From NCBI RefSeq assembly GCF_020521235.1, contig NZ_BLAY01000061.1:1-51684 (forward strand): DNA of 51,684 bases, given 5' to 3'. The position numbers and the translations under genes are program-made. The notes beneath the pieces were generated by a model that saw only the letters and a list, made by a program, of their open reading frames with translations, was not told the origin of the DNA and searched no databases. This document shows, in pieces, positions 42,588 to 51,218 of this stretch; within the stretch, counting starts at the first letter, position 1, and each line of letters opens with the position of its first letter. Source of the stretch: Microseira wollei NIES-4236 (lineage in GTDB: Bacteria; Cyanobacteriota; Cyanobacteriia; Cyanobacteriales; Aerosakkonemataceae).

Positions 42588-43352
42588 TCAAGCGATAGAA
42601 TTGGGGTCTATGCCGAGCGCGCGCAACCTTTCCTCTAACCTTTGGGCGCGTTGTTCTGCTTGCAAAATCCGTTCTTCTGGTGTCAGTAATCGTTGCCCCT
42701 GTTCATCATACCAGTAAAGCCACTCCCGCGTAATTCCCTGATAAGTTCCCCGTTCAAATCCAATTCCTAAACCAATTTCTTCTAGCCAAACCGGATTTCC
42801 TCGCTGCAATACATATTCGCCATCGGTCAAACGATACACTTCTAGGGGTTGTTTTTTGCGCCGCAAGGGATTGTAAATAACATAGTACAATACCTCTAAT
42901 TCGGCATACTGTTTCTTCTTGCTGGTATATTCTCCCCGACGTTTTTGCGAAACAACTTCTAGCACCAAAATGGGAACCCGCTTTTCTTCCCAAATCACAT
43001 AACTTAAGCGCAGATTTTCATCAAAAAAGCGCTCTACTCCCAGACTTAAAAACCCATCAGGAACAATCGCCGGTTGTTCCAAATCGTAGTAGATTCCCAT
43101 ATCAATGCCAAAAAACCAATCCATCCGGTTTGCCCATACAAGAGCTAGGATTGCTTTTAGCAGGGAGGGAATTAAATCTTGCAGTTCATTATCCACAGGC
43201 GTATCATCCGAGTCTGGTAGATCTTCAGCAGAAGGTAAGCAGTGTAGTGGGTTGTACTTTAACACGATTGATTTCCCCCAAAGTAATGTCATTTTCTTTG
43301 TTTTAGCATTTAATACAGCAGATAATTGATAAATAGAAGAAGCGCTATGCAT
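42588..43352 (-). CDS. Uma2 family (DUF820) putative endonuclease
   Basis: The 254-residue product is a Uma2 protein distinct from the one at 15584. PDGFLSLGVERFFDENLRLSYVIWEEKRVPILVLEVVSQKRRGEYTSKKKQYAELEVLYYVIYNP carries the family's acidic nuclease-like residues, and the C-terminal EERILQAEQRAQRLEERLRALGIDPNSIA is the usual coiled coil. The start may be 43352 or, more typically for the family, M21 at 43292. It is probably a passenger. Confidence 0.9.
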   Translation of the reverse strand: MHSASSIYQLSAVLNAKTKKMTLLWGKSIVLKYNPLHCLPSAEDLPDSDDTPVDNELQDLIPSLLKAILALVWANRMDWFFGIDMGIYYDLEQPAIVPDGFLSLGVERFFDENLRLSYVIWEEKRVPILVLEVVSQKRRGEYTSKKKQYAELEVLYYVIYNPLRRKKQPLEVYRLTDGEYVLQRGNPVWLEEIGLGIGFERGTYQGITREWLYWYDEQGQRLLTPEERILQAEQRAQRLEERLRALGIDPNSIA

Positions 43353-43481
43353 ACCCTAGCTTGCGCGAACGCTCTAAGGTATAGGTCGTTAAAACAGAAA
43401 GCTTACCCCAAGACAGAGGCGCTTTAAAATCAGAAGATCACCATTAAAAGTAGAAGATTAAAAACCTCTCGTCAGTTAGTC

Positions 43482-44099
43482 ATGTTTAAAAGTTTAACAG
43501 TCACAGGGGCTATCATCGCAGTTGGATTAGTTGGTACGTTAGATTATTCAGCAATCGCTCAAACCGGCGAACCTGCACGAAGTGAATCGTCATCCCGCCA
43601 AAGTCAGATGAGTGCGATTGACAGACAGTTTATTATCGACGCCACCCAAGGGGGAATGGCAGAAGTTAGACTTGCACAACTCGCTTTGCAGCGCTCAAGA
43701 AATGAACAAGTGAGGGAATTTGCTCAGCGGATGATTGAGGAACATACACGAGCAAATCAGGAACTGATGCGAAGAGCAACTCAAAAGGGAGTGACGCCGC
43801 CAGCAACACCAGGTCCCAAGTATGAAGCAGCAATGAGGCAGCTGATGCAACTATCTGGAGAAAGTTTTGACCGCGCTTATATGAGCGAGGGGGGACTTAA
43901 CGGTCACTTGGAAAGTGCGGCGGTATATCAGCGTCAAGCTATGTTGGGACAAGACCCGGATCTGAGAGCTTTTGCTGCCAGAATCTTACCAAGGGTGCAG
44001 GATCATTTGCAAATGGCTGGCAGAATGACGGGCAATACTTTTGCTTTTTCAGACGACAACAATCTGCGTGCTATACCTGATGTGCAGATGAATCAATAA
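43482..44099 (+). CDS. DUF4142 domain exported protein
   Basis: The 205-residue product has an N-terminal signal (MFKSLTVTGAIIAVGLVGTLDYSAIAQTG). The DUF4142 ferritin-like helical domain follows: DRQFIIDATQGGMAEVRLAQLALQRSRNEQVREFAQRMIEEHTRANQELMRRATQKG and FDRAYMSEGGLNGHLESAAVYQRQAMLGQDPDLRAFAARILPRVQDHLQMA. The family is exported and of unknown biochemical role, sometimes stress related. Confidence 0.9.
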   Translation: MFKSLTVTGAIIAVGLVGTLDYSAIAQTGEPARSESSSRQSQMSAIDRQFIIDATQGGMAEVRLAQLALQRSRNEQVREFAQRMIEEHTRANQELMRRATQKGVTPPATPGPKYEAAMRQLMQLSGESFDRAYMSEGGLNGHLESAAVYQRQAMLGQDPDLRAFAARILPRVQDHLQMAGRMTGNTFAFSDDNNLRAIPDVQMNQ

Positions 44100-44106
44100 C
44101 AGGACT

Positions 44107-44245
44107 TATATCATGTCCGGTTGTATCGGTTGTGTAACTGCTAATAGCTAATCGCTAATGGTTGCTCTCTCGCAATTGACAAGCGAGCAATTAGCAATTA
44201 GCAATTAGCCATCCATACACTACCGATATCTAAGGACATGATATT
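44107..44245. repeat. MITE-like element, copy 2 (inverse of 37161)
   Basis: About 139 bp from ATATCATGTCCGG to GGACATGATATT. On the minus strand it matches the copy at 37161-37298 almost throughout, including TATCGGTAGTGTATGGATGG and the internal heptads. Confidence 0.82.
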
Positions 44246-44675
44246 ACGCAACGTTTCTATATGTAACGCAAGTTGCTAGTTATCTTTTTAGGGCTGAAGA
44301 CAGGTTAATGGCTAATAGCTAATGGCTAATGGTAGACCCGAAAAATATTCCCATCAGCAATTAGCAATTAGCGATTAGCTTCTGCTGTACAACCCACGAT
44401 AGTGATAACTAGCAACTTGGGTTATGTAGTAACGCACCATCTCCACCAGATCTGGACAGGACTTACGCTCATATTCCGGGTTTCTCTGAAAAATCGTTGA
44501 TTTGTAAACTAGAGATATAGGTCGAAACTTTGGTGATGGCAAGGTCGTGGATAAGTCCTGAATAAGATAGCCCAAAGGTAGAATCTTAAATTCTTAGGGT
44601 GGTGCGTCAGGCGCATAGAATGTGTGAGTTTTGACCAATAGGTTAATAGTCTGCGCCTGACACACCCTACAGTCG
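44246..44675. repeat. Repeat-bearing gap: heptads and a GGACTTA-bounded element
   Basis: The gap holds heptads (44310-44330, 44360-44380). At about 44457-44562 is an element bounded by CAGGACTTAC and GATAAGTCCTG that contains TTCCGGGTTTCTCTGAAAAATCG. Parts of it resemble 1945-2037 and 4750-4840. An inverted GGTGCGTCAGGCGCA and TGCGCCTGACACACC pair lies at 44602-44667. No gene is supported. Confidence 0.65.
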
Positions 44676-45011
44676 CTATACTAACCGGAAAATCAACGGG
44701 TAGCGGTAGGGTTGGTCAGGTTCGCTGAGAACTTGAAGAATCGCAATAATGGGCATTATCAAACTAACGAAGCCCAAGATAATTAGCAGCGGAAACCCAA
44801 TTAAAACAAAGATTAGAAAGAAGCAAATTGCTGCATAGATATAAAGGTTGATGTGAAAATTTATTGCTTCTTTGGCGTTTTGTTTTACCACTGAATCGCT
44901 TGTTACAGATAAAATAACAATCGGTATGATTACAGATACAAAGGTAGAGCTAAAAAATATCGCTCCGTGACATAGCGCCGATAAAAGCTTGCGTTGCTCT
45001 TGTGCTTCCAT
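44676..45011 (-). CDS. DUF4870 (Tic20-like) membrane protein
   Basis: The 111-residue product matches DUF4870: RKLLSALCHGAIFFSSTFVSVIIPIVILSVTSDSVVKQNAKEAINFHINLYIYAAICFFLIFVLIGFPLLIILGFVSLIMPIIAILQVLSEPDQPYRYPLIFRLV. Three membrane helices and the conserved AKEAINFHI loop are visible. The function is unknown. Confidence 0.92.
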   Translation of the reverse strand: MEAQEQRKLLSALCHGAIFFSSTFVSVIIPIVILSVTSDSVVKQNAKEAINFHINLYIYAAICFFLIFVLIGFPLLIILGFVSLIMPIIAILQVLSEPDQPYRYPLIFRLV

Positions 45012-45143
45012 ACTATATCCCCGCTTGTAGGAATGCCATTACCATCGTAGCTTGTTGCATCCTGGTGTTGCCATTATTTCACCCATCTGGGTGAAGATTT
45101 GCGCTCGCGCGCCCATAGCTGCGAACTCTCTCTGTTCTTGAAG

Positions 45144-45178
45144 TAGCACTAAGCTTTTGATAAACTAAAATAGTGCTA
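45144..45178. promoter_or_regulatory. Inverted repeat TAGCACTA / TAGTGCTA before the metalloprotease gene
   Basis: Two perfect 8-bp arms (45144-45151 and 45171-45178), 19 bp apart, lie within 45 bp of the start of the metalloprotease gene. They flank an A/T-rich stretch with TTTGATAAACTAAAATAGT that could be its promoter. A repressor operator is possible; the evidence is only symmetry and position. Confidence 0.35.
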
Positions 45179-45188
45179 TCGAGATCCT

Positions 45189-47828
45189 ATGAAAAAGTTA
45201 TCGTTTTATTTCCTTCTTTGTGTCGTACTATTGTTAGGAATTATCTTAGTTCAAGCTCCCTTGTTACAAGCGATCGCGCCGCCCCAAGATGCGACTATTG
45301 TATCTGGGCAGTCAAATATGGAAAGCGAAGATGAAGCAAGCGCCTCAATGTCAAGTTTCGATGAGGCGGTCAAGAACGCTGAAACTTTACCAGGATTATT
45401 TACGCTTTATCGCCACAAACAAAATGGCAAAATATTACTGGAAATTAAACCAGAACAACTGGATAAAAACTACCTGGCTACTATTACCCTAGCGTCGGGG
45501 ATTGGCGAACAATGGTTGTATAGTGGTATACCGCTGCCAACTTTCTTGTTCTATTTTCGCCGGGTGAATAACAATTTACTTTTTACGGTTCGCAATGTAA
45601 ATTTTCGGGCGAATCCCAATGACTCCCAAAGACTTTCGGTGGAGCGTTCTTTTTCCGATTCGGTGCTAGATTCTCTCAAAATTATCAGCATTCATCCCCA
45701 ACGGCGGACTATGCTTGTCGATTTGGGAAACCTGCTTTTGAAGGATTTACCTGGGTTAAAGTCTCTGCTGAGAAAAACTTTACAGGTTCGTTACGAACTC
45801 GATGGGAGCAAATCTTATTTTGGCACAACTGGAGGGTTTCCCCTAAATGTAGAAATCGATGCGATTTACGGGTTCACACTATCGGATGGTGAAAATGAAC
45901 CCGATCTGCCAACCTTACCCGATAGTAGAGCGCTGAGTCTGAGAGTGCATTACAGTTTCTCTCAGTTGCCGGAAAATAACAACTATCGTCCCCGCCTTGC
46001 AGATGAGCGCGTTGGCTATTACTATACCACCTATAAAGACTTTTCTGGCGATAATCAACCAGATCCTTTTGTGCGCTATATTAATCGCTGGCATTTAGAG
46101 AAACAAGACCCCAGTGCGACAATTTCTCCGCCGAAAAAACCAATTGTATTCTGGATTGAAAATACCGTTCCCCTCGAATATCGCGAGGCGATTCGCGAAG
46201 GGGTGTTGATGTGGAATCAGGCATTTGAAAAAGCCGGATTTAAAGATGCTTTGTCAGTGCAACAGATGCCTGATAATGCACCTTGGAATCCAGCGGACGT
46301 GCGTTACAATACGATTCGCTGGCTCAATTCTCTGGATGCGGCATTTTTTGGCATAGGGCCATCGCGAGTAAATCCCCTGACTGGGGAAATTTTGGATGCG
46401 GATATTGTTGTCGATGGGGATTTGGTGCGATCGCAAAAGCAAGACTATCGCACTTTTGTCGAAAACCAACGGTCTGCGAATGCGAATTTAACTAACCCAC
46501 CCAGGGATATGACTCAAGCAAACTATCAATTAGCCATCGGAGAGATTGCACTTCCCTTAGTTCAAACTAAACCGAATGAAATGAAACAATTTATTCACCA
46601 ATTCTGGCGATGGGTTGTTGCTCACGAAGTCGGACATGCGTTAGGTTTGCGACACAATTTTCGCGCCAGTACTCTGCTTAAACCAGAGGAACTCAATAAC
46701 ACCAACATCACCCGCACTAAAGGAATGGTGAGTTCGGTGATGGACTACGTACCCGTAAATTTAGCGCCGATTGGTACGCCGCAAGGAGATTATTTCCCAG
46801 TTATTGTCGGCGCTTATGACGAATGGGCGATAGAATATGGCTACAAACCCAGCACCGCAACAACTACTCTGGCGTCAAAGCCATTTTTACAACAAATTGC
46901 TAATAGACAAGCGAATAATCCAGAATTATCTTATGCACCCGATGAGGATGTATACGATCTCGATCCAACTGTCAACACCTACGATTTAAGCAGCGATCCG
47001 TTACGCTATTCCCAGCTACAACTCGATAACGCTCGCGTTTTGTGGGATCGCCTCAATCGGCGTCCTCCATCCGCAGACGAGGGTTACAGCGAACTCAGAG
47101 AAAGCTTTGACCAAATATTGTTTTATTATTGGCGACAGGTTTATTTTATTTCTAAATATATTGGCGGACAATCGTTTTATCGCGTCCGTCCCAACGCACA
47201 AAACCAACCCCTCCCCTTTGTACCCGTCCCCGCCTCCAAGCAGCGAGAAGCATTGACAGTTTTGCAAAAGTATCTATTCGCTGCCGATGCGTTTAATTTC
47301 CCGCCGGAATTGCTGAATAAATTAGCACCTTCGCGGTGGAATGATTTGGGGAATGAAGCGGTGATGAATCGCTTAGATTATCCCATTCACGATCGCATCT
47401 TTTTTTTCCAAAGCTACTTTTTAAGCATATTGCTGTCAGGCGATCGCCTCTCCCGCTTGCGCGACTTGGAATTAAAAGCCCCACCCGGAGAATCCCTGAC
47501 AATGCCTGAATTATTTAATACCTTGCAAGCGGGGATTTGGACGGAACTAGAGGAAATGGTTAAAATCTCCAGTTGGCGGAGAGCGTTGCAGCGGGAACAC
47601 CTGCGGCTATTAATTAACATGGTACTGCGGACAGAAAGCGTACCAGAAGATGCGCGTACGCTTGCTTGGTCTAAACTCAGACAACTGCGTTCCGAGAGCG
47701 ACCGCACTCTGAGAAAGCAAGGTAAAAATTTAGACGAATATACAATAGCCCATTTGGCAGAAACCCGCGATCGCATTACCAAAGTTTTGGATGCTCCCTT
47801 GCAATCAAAACATAAAAAGACACTGTAA
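45189..47828 (+). CDS. Exported zinc-dependent metalloprotease (DUF5117/DUF4953 type)
   Basis: The 879-residue product has a signal peptide (MKKLSFYFLLCVVLLLGIILVQA). The metzincin-like motif VAHEVGHALGLRHNFRAS has H479, E480, H483 and H489 (HExxHxxGxxH), followed by a Met-turn candidate VSSVMDYVP. N-terminal LPGLFTLYRHKQNGKILLEIKPEQLDKNYLATITLASGIG and the FWIENTVPLEYREAIREGVLMWNQAFEKAGF region are typical of large zinc-dependent metalloproteases of this group. It probably acts in the periplasm or outside the cell. Confidence 0.93.
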   Translation: MKKLSFYFLLCVVLLLGIILVQAPLLQAIAPPQDATIVSGQSNMESEDEASASMSSFDEAVKNAETLPGLFTLYRHKQNGKILLEIKPEQLDKNYLATITLASGIGEQWLYSGIPLPTFLFYFRRVNNNLLFTVRNVNFRANPNDSQRLSVERSFSDSVLDSLKIISIHPQRRTMLVDLGNLLLKDLPGLKSLLRKTLQVRYELDGSKSYFGTTGGFPLNVEIDAIYGFTLSDGENEPDLPTLPDSRALSLRVHYSFSQLPENNNYRPRLADERVGYYYTTYKDFSGDNQPDPFVRYINRWHLEKQDPSATISPPKKPIVFWIENTVPLEYREAIREGVLMWNQAFEKAGFKDALSVQQMPDNAPWNPADVRYNTIRWLNSLDAAFFGIGPSRVNPLTGEILDADIVVDGDLVRSQKQDYRTFVENQRSANANLTNPPRDMTQANYQLAIGEIALPLVQTKPNEMKQFIHQFWRWVVAHEVGHALGLRHNFRASTLLKPEELNNTNITRTKGMVSSVMDYVPVNLAPIGTPQGDYFPVIVGAYDEWAIEYGYKPSTATTTLASKPFLQQIANRQANNPELSYAPDEDVYDLDPTVNTYDLSSDPLRYSQLQLDNARVLWDRLNRRPPSADEGYSELRESFDQILFYYWRQVYFISKYIGGQSFYRVRPNAQNQPLPFVPVPASKQREALTVLQKYLFAADAFNFPPELLNKLAPSRWNDLGNEAVMNRLDYPIHDRIFFFQSYFLSILLSGDRLSRLRDLELKAPPGESLTMPELFNTLQAGIWTELEEMVKISSWRRALQREHLRLLINMVLRTESVPEDARTLAWSKLRQLRSESDRTLRKQGKNLDEYTIAHLAETRDRITKVLDAPLQSKHKKTL

Positions 47829-48155
47829 GGCGATATTGTCAAGATTCGCTCACAATCAATCGGTGTAAATTTTCCACCATTGCAGCGGCTCTGCCAATGC
47901 AGAAATCGCTGAATATTGGTTGAATATTTACACCAAACCTTTGAAATCAAATTAACCAATTCTGCAAAAGCTCTGCAAAATTATCTATATTGTTAGCATT
48001 GCAACTGTAAATTTTGCTCGCAAATCTCCATTGATTAAACAGATCTCTGGTGCGTTACGCTGTCGAAGAGAGCACCCTACAGTTTGTCTACAGTTTGTCC
48101 CGGTTTCGGGAAAAATGGGCTGACGTTACAGAAATTATCCAAAGGAAGCATCGGC
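47829..48155. other. Gap after the metalloprotease gene
   Basis: The 327-bp stretch holds a possible inverted pair near 47872 (CACCATTGCAG / TTGAATATT region) that is not convincing, and the duplicated phrase TACAGTTTGTC at about 48080-48100. An in-frame extension of the next gene runs to 48084 from a GTG/TTG-type codon. I see no other gene here. Confidence 0.4.
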
Positions 48156-48527
48156 ATGATTGGTACAGCCGCACTCAAACGTAAGAAAATGACGGAGACA
48201 GGCGTTTTGAAGATACTGAGTGCGGTTTCGAGAATGGATGCAGAAACATTCTGCGAGCGCTGGTTTGGTCTTGACGAGCTAGAACCAGAAGATAGAGAGC
48301 AGGTTAAACGGGAAAGGGGTTACAGAGCAAGGTGTGTCAGGATTTTGAGTGCCGTGCTGAGGAAGCCTGAAAAAACGATTAGCAACTGGGGTTCCAGATT
48401 TGAGGAGATGCCAGAAGACTATCAAGTAACGCTGACTTATGCAGATGCGCTGCGGGTTCAGTTGCAGGCATCCCCAGATCGGCTTTTAAGTTTGTTTCTA
48501 GAGCGCCGCTCTAGAGAAGAAAATTAA
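48156..48527 (+). CDS. Cyanobacterial protein of unknown function
   Basis: ATG 48156 is preferred because AAAGGAAG lies about 10 bp upstream, giving 123 residues; the frame is open upstream to 48084. The product is helical and charged (ILSAVSRMDAETFCERWFGLDELEPEDREQVKRERGYRARCVRILSAVLRKPEKTISNWG, then a Leu-rich end). I do not recognise a named domain; the layout resembles a small DNA-interacting or regulatory protein of cyanobacteria. Confidence in coding is good, function unknown. Confidence 0.65.
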   Translation: MIGTAALKRKKMTETGVLKILSAVSRMDAETFCERWFGLDELEPEDREQVKRERGYRARCVRILSAVLRKPEKTISNWGSRFEEMPEDYQVTLTYADALRVQLQASPDRLLSLFLERRSREEN

Positions 48528-48696
48528 CCCTGATTTGGGGGTAAATATATTGCTCTCCTGGCTGGGAAAGTTCTATTTTTTTGGTATCCAGATTTTCAAC
48601 AATCAATCCCAATGAAACAAAGCTTTTTACCCAATCCCAATCTAAATCTCCAGCTTTCCCTCCCCGCTCCAACTCCTGACGAACCAAGTCCCGCAA
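48511..48696 (-). CDS. Short unknown protein or C-terminal remnant
   Basis: This 61-residue frame reads DLVRQELERGGKAGDLDWDWVKSFVSLGLIVENLDTKKIELSQPGEQYIYPQIRVNFLL, which looks protein-like (amphipathic helix, then a strand). It overlaps the 5' part of the plus-strand gene at 48612 and the end of the gene at 48156, so not all can be fully coding. It may be the tail of a lost gene. Confidence 0.3.
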   Translation of the reverse strand: MRDLVRQELERGGKAGDLDWDWVKSFVSLGLIVENLDTKKIELSQPGEQYIYPQIRVNFLL

Positions 48697-48866
48697 GAGA
48701 ACCGTTGAAACATTTGCTGATTGGTTCTCCTCAAGCGGTGAGGGGTGAAATTAAAAGATTGCACGTCCTTGGTTACGCCGAAGTTGGTGCGTGGAGTCCC
48801 CTCCAACCAATGGCTAACAGAAGGGAGATGATGAGTATTTTGATCAAATATATTGTTCTCCGATAG
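48612..48866 (+). CDS. Small cyanobacterial protein (KHLLIGSP...VRG family), function unknown
   Basis: The 84-residue frame contains LKHLLIGSPQAVRGEIKRLHVLGYAEVGAWSPLQP and then MMSILIKYI, a pattern I recall as a small conserved cyanobacterial protein. The N-terminal 30 residues are Pro-rich and may be non-coding, because the frame on the other strand overlaps there. The true start could be nearer 48703. Confidence 0.6.
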   Translation: MKQSFLPNPNLNLQLSLPAPTPDEPSPAREPLKHLLIGSPQAVRGEIKRLHVLGYAEVGAWSPLQPMANRREMMSILIKYIVLR

Positions 48867-49196
48867 TACAAATGCGATTTGCCGGAGGCATATCCGCTTC
48901 GCGGAATCGCACACCCATTGCACAACAAGGAAGGGGATGCGATATTTGGTTTTTGGGGCACGGCATGGCAAAATCTTCTCGTTACCAGCAAAGCCGATCG
49001 ATGTTCCCTACTGAATGGGATTTTTTTTCCGTTATATATAAGCGCGCGCCTTGACCATTATGAAAATAACAATATCAGAAAAAGAACAGAAAAGTCAAGG
49101 GATGCGGGATTGATATCATGTATAGCTAATGGCTAATTGCTCATGGGAATATTGTCCTGATATACCATTAGCCATTAGCAATTAGCCATTAGCTAT
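48867..49196. other. Gap with short inverted repeats and heptads
   Basis: The 330-bp stretch holds GGCATATCCGCTTCGCGGAATCGC-type short palindromes near 48886-48907, and TTAGCCA/ATGGCTA heptads in both directions at 49123-49193, next to GATATCATGTA (a weak match to the MITE end). No gene is supported. Confidence 0.55.
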
Positions 49197-49694
49197 TTAT
49201 CTATTAGTAGATTCCAGATATTGCTGTAAATCTTTAGTTCGTTGTTCGGTCAATCTTGCCAAACAACTCGCTTGAATCATCGGCGCCATTGTTCCACCTT
49301 CAACTTCACTGCGTTCAAAATTGCAACTAGCATCGCGATATCTAATCCACGCTTGCTGTGCAGTCACTAATTGCTGTCTGCGCGCAGCAGGTAGCTTAGG
49401 CAGCAATTGTTGGTAAACTTGATTTAACCTGCGATCCGCATTGCGATAGGCAATTCCCGCACAGGCATTCATTTCTGATTGCGTTTGAGGATTGTTACAG
49501 TTCGGTTGTTGAGCAACTTGTACGCCTGCTACATTAGACCTCTCCAAAAACTCTTGTGGGGTAGGCGTCTCGCCTGCCCTTGACTCTAGTTTATGGAAAA
49601 TTATATTGGGACTTGCATTGGCAATTGTCCCCGCAGCAATTCCCAAACCGAATAGCGTTACCGTGCCAATTGTGACTAGTGAAAATTTACCCAT
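49197..49694 (-). CDS. LprI/DUF1311 family exported protein with an inserted coding repeat
   Basis: The 165-residue product has a signal peptide (VTIGTVTLFGLGIAAGTIANA). A DUF1311 (lysozyme inhibitor LprI-like) domain spans about 62-165: TQSEMNACAGIAYRNADRRLNQVYQQLLPKLPAARRQQLVTAQQAWIRYRDASCNFE and a C-terminal CLARLTEQRTKDLQQYL. Residues about 40-54 (AGETPTPQEFLERSN) come from the coding repeat shared with the genes at 10987 and 29889; it sits between the signal peptide and the domain. Function is inferred from the family only. Confidence 0.88.
   Translation of the reverse strand: MGKFSLVTIGTVTLFGLGIAAGTIANASPNIIFHKLESRAGETPTPQEFLERSNVAGVQVAQQPNCNNPQTQSEMNACAGIAYRNADRRLNQVYQQLLPKLPAARRQQLVTAQQAWIRYRDASCNFERSEVEGGTMAPMIQASCLARLTEQRTKDLQQYLESTNR
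49533..49590. repeat. Protein-coding repeat copy 3 (AGETPTPQEFLERSN, minus strand)
   Basis: This copy lies in the LprI-like gene just after the signal peptide. It is read on the minus strand as AGETPTPQEFLERSN, so orientation relative to the host gene is the same as in the other two copies. Confidence 0.85.
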
Positions 49695-49920
49695 TGCAGA
49701 AAATTTAAGTGACGGTAACTACAACTTAGCAAATGCGTTCGCGCCAGCGTGCCTCTGGCATATCGCGCCTGTCCCCATTCGTTTCTAACCGCAATATTTC
49801 TTAACTTAATTAAAAATTTACCGAATTGACAGCTAAAGTTCATTACTACTTCATATTTTTACAATATTTCCTAGGGAAATTAGTATATTTTTAACCATAG
49901 AAATGAAATAGGTAAATTTC

Positions 49921-51106
49921 ATGAAAAAAAAACTGAACGCCCTTCAAGCTTCCTTCGTTCTCAGTACATTAACCGCCTTTTGTCTAGGCGCATCCTCTGC
50001 CAGTGCCGCCTTATTAGTCGGCAATACCAGAGGTGACAACGTACTCCTATTTGACGAGCAAAACGGACAATTACTTGGGGATTTCATTCCTGCTTTTGGC
50101 TTGTTTGTCAAGCGCGCAGCAAAAATGGCAGCCGCTACACAAACGAAGGTGTACCTCATACGGCTGCAATCCGCTATAAGATCCAGATGACATAAACTTT
50201 GGCCCCGACGGTAACCTTTACATCTCTAGGGGAAGAACCCCCGAAACTTCCGCCATTTTGCGCTACGACGGCAAAACCGGGCAATTCCTGGATGTTTTCG
50301 CCTCTGGCGGCGGGTTATTGCGCCCCTATGGTGCGGCATTCGGCCCCGATGGTTATCTCTACGTCAGTAGTTTCCTCACCGACCAAATTTTGCGCTACGA
50401 CGGCAACACAGGTGCGTTTGTCGATGTATTTGCTTCAGGCAATCGTCAACCAGGAGGATTAAACGGCCCAGACGATTTGCTATTCGGGTCTGATGGTAGT
50501 CTTTATGTAACTACTCAAGGCAGCGTCGCGATTAACGGCAGTCCTGATTTTAGCTTTGGTCTTCCCAGCCAAGTGTTGCGTTTTGATATAAATACAAAAA
50601 CATCTACAGTATTTATAGATCAGCCAGCACCATCACCCGACAGTGTTGGATTTGTTAGTTTTCTCGGACTAGCTTTTGGCCCCAACGGAGACTTGTTTGT
50701 CAGCGATTTTGCTAACGATATTAGACGTTACGACTTGGCAACAGGAGCGTTAGTTGATACTTTATCGACCAATTACACGGGGACTATTCCGAGTAACAAT
50801 TTCATCGGTAACTTGACCTTTGGGCCAAACAACGAGCTTTACACCGTCGGCTTTGATTTTACAAACAATAACTTTGGCGCAATTCTCCGTTATGACGCAG
50901 TGACGGGAAACCCCTTGCCTTCACCGGGTAATAGCGGTTCCATTTTCGTACCCACTAACAGTCGGCTGTTGCGTCCTATCGGCATCACGTATACTTCAGA
51001 GAGGCTTACTCCCGTACCTGAGCCTACTACAACTGCTGGTTTACTGACAATAGGCGCTTTGTTCTCAGTTTCGCTGCTAAAACGTCAACGCAAACAAATT
51101 AATTAA
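49921..51106 (+). pseudogene. PEP-CTERM beta-propeller protein gene broken by a palindromic repeat
   Basis: The first frame (49921-50190) gives a signal peptide (ASFVLSTLTAFCLGASSASA) and the start of an NHL/SMP-30-like propeller (LLVGNTRGDNVLLFDEQNGQLLGDFIPA), then runs into repeat sequence and stops. The propeller resumes in another frame from about 50180 (DPDDINFGPDGNLYIS, ILRYDGKTGQFLDVFASGGG, FGPDGYLYVSSFLTDQILRYDG) to 51106 and ends in a PEP-CTERM sorting signal (PVPEPTTTAGLLTIGALFSVSLLKRQRKQ). The insert of about 85-90 bp, around 50091-50179, is related to the repeat at 300-383 and 27109. A 282-residue frame from ATG 50258 could still be made without a signal peptide. Confidence 0.85.
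50091..50179. repeat. Palindromic repeat inserted in the PEP-CTERM gene
   Basis: TTTTGGCTTGTTTGTCAAGC at the left matches the 45-bp array unit; GCCGCTACACAAACGAAGGTG and GCAATCCGCTATA at the right match the element end at 320-383. The copy lacks the left palindrome arm, so it is internally deleted. The insertion shifts the reading frame. Confidence 0.85.
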
Positions 51107-51205
51107 CGGAAGTTGCTAATTGCTAATTGCTAATTGCTAATTGCTAATTGCTAATTGCTAATTGGTAATATAGCATTTTTCCTGATTGAGCCATTAGCCA
51201 TTAGC
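51107..51205. repeat. Heptad array after the PEP-CTERM gene
   Basis: About seven TTGCTAA heptads (51113-51165) and TTAGCCA copies (51191-51203) follow the stop directly. Confidence 0.85.
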
Positions 51206-51218
51206 TGCACGTTTGAGT

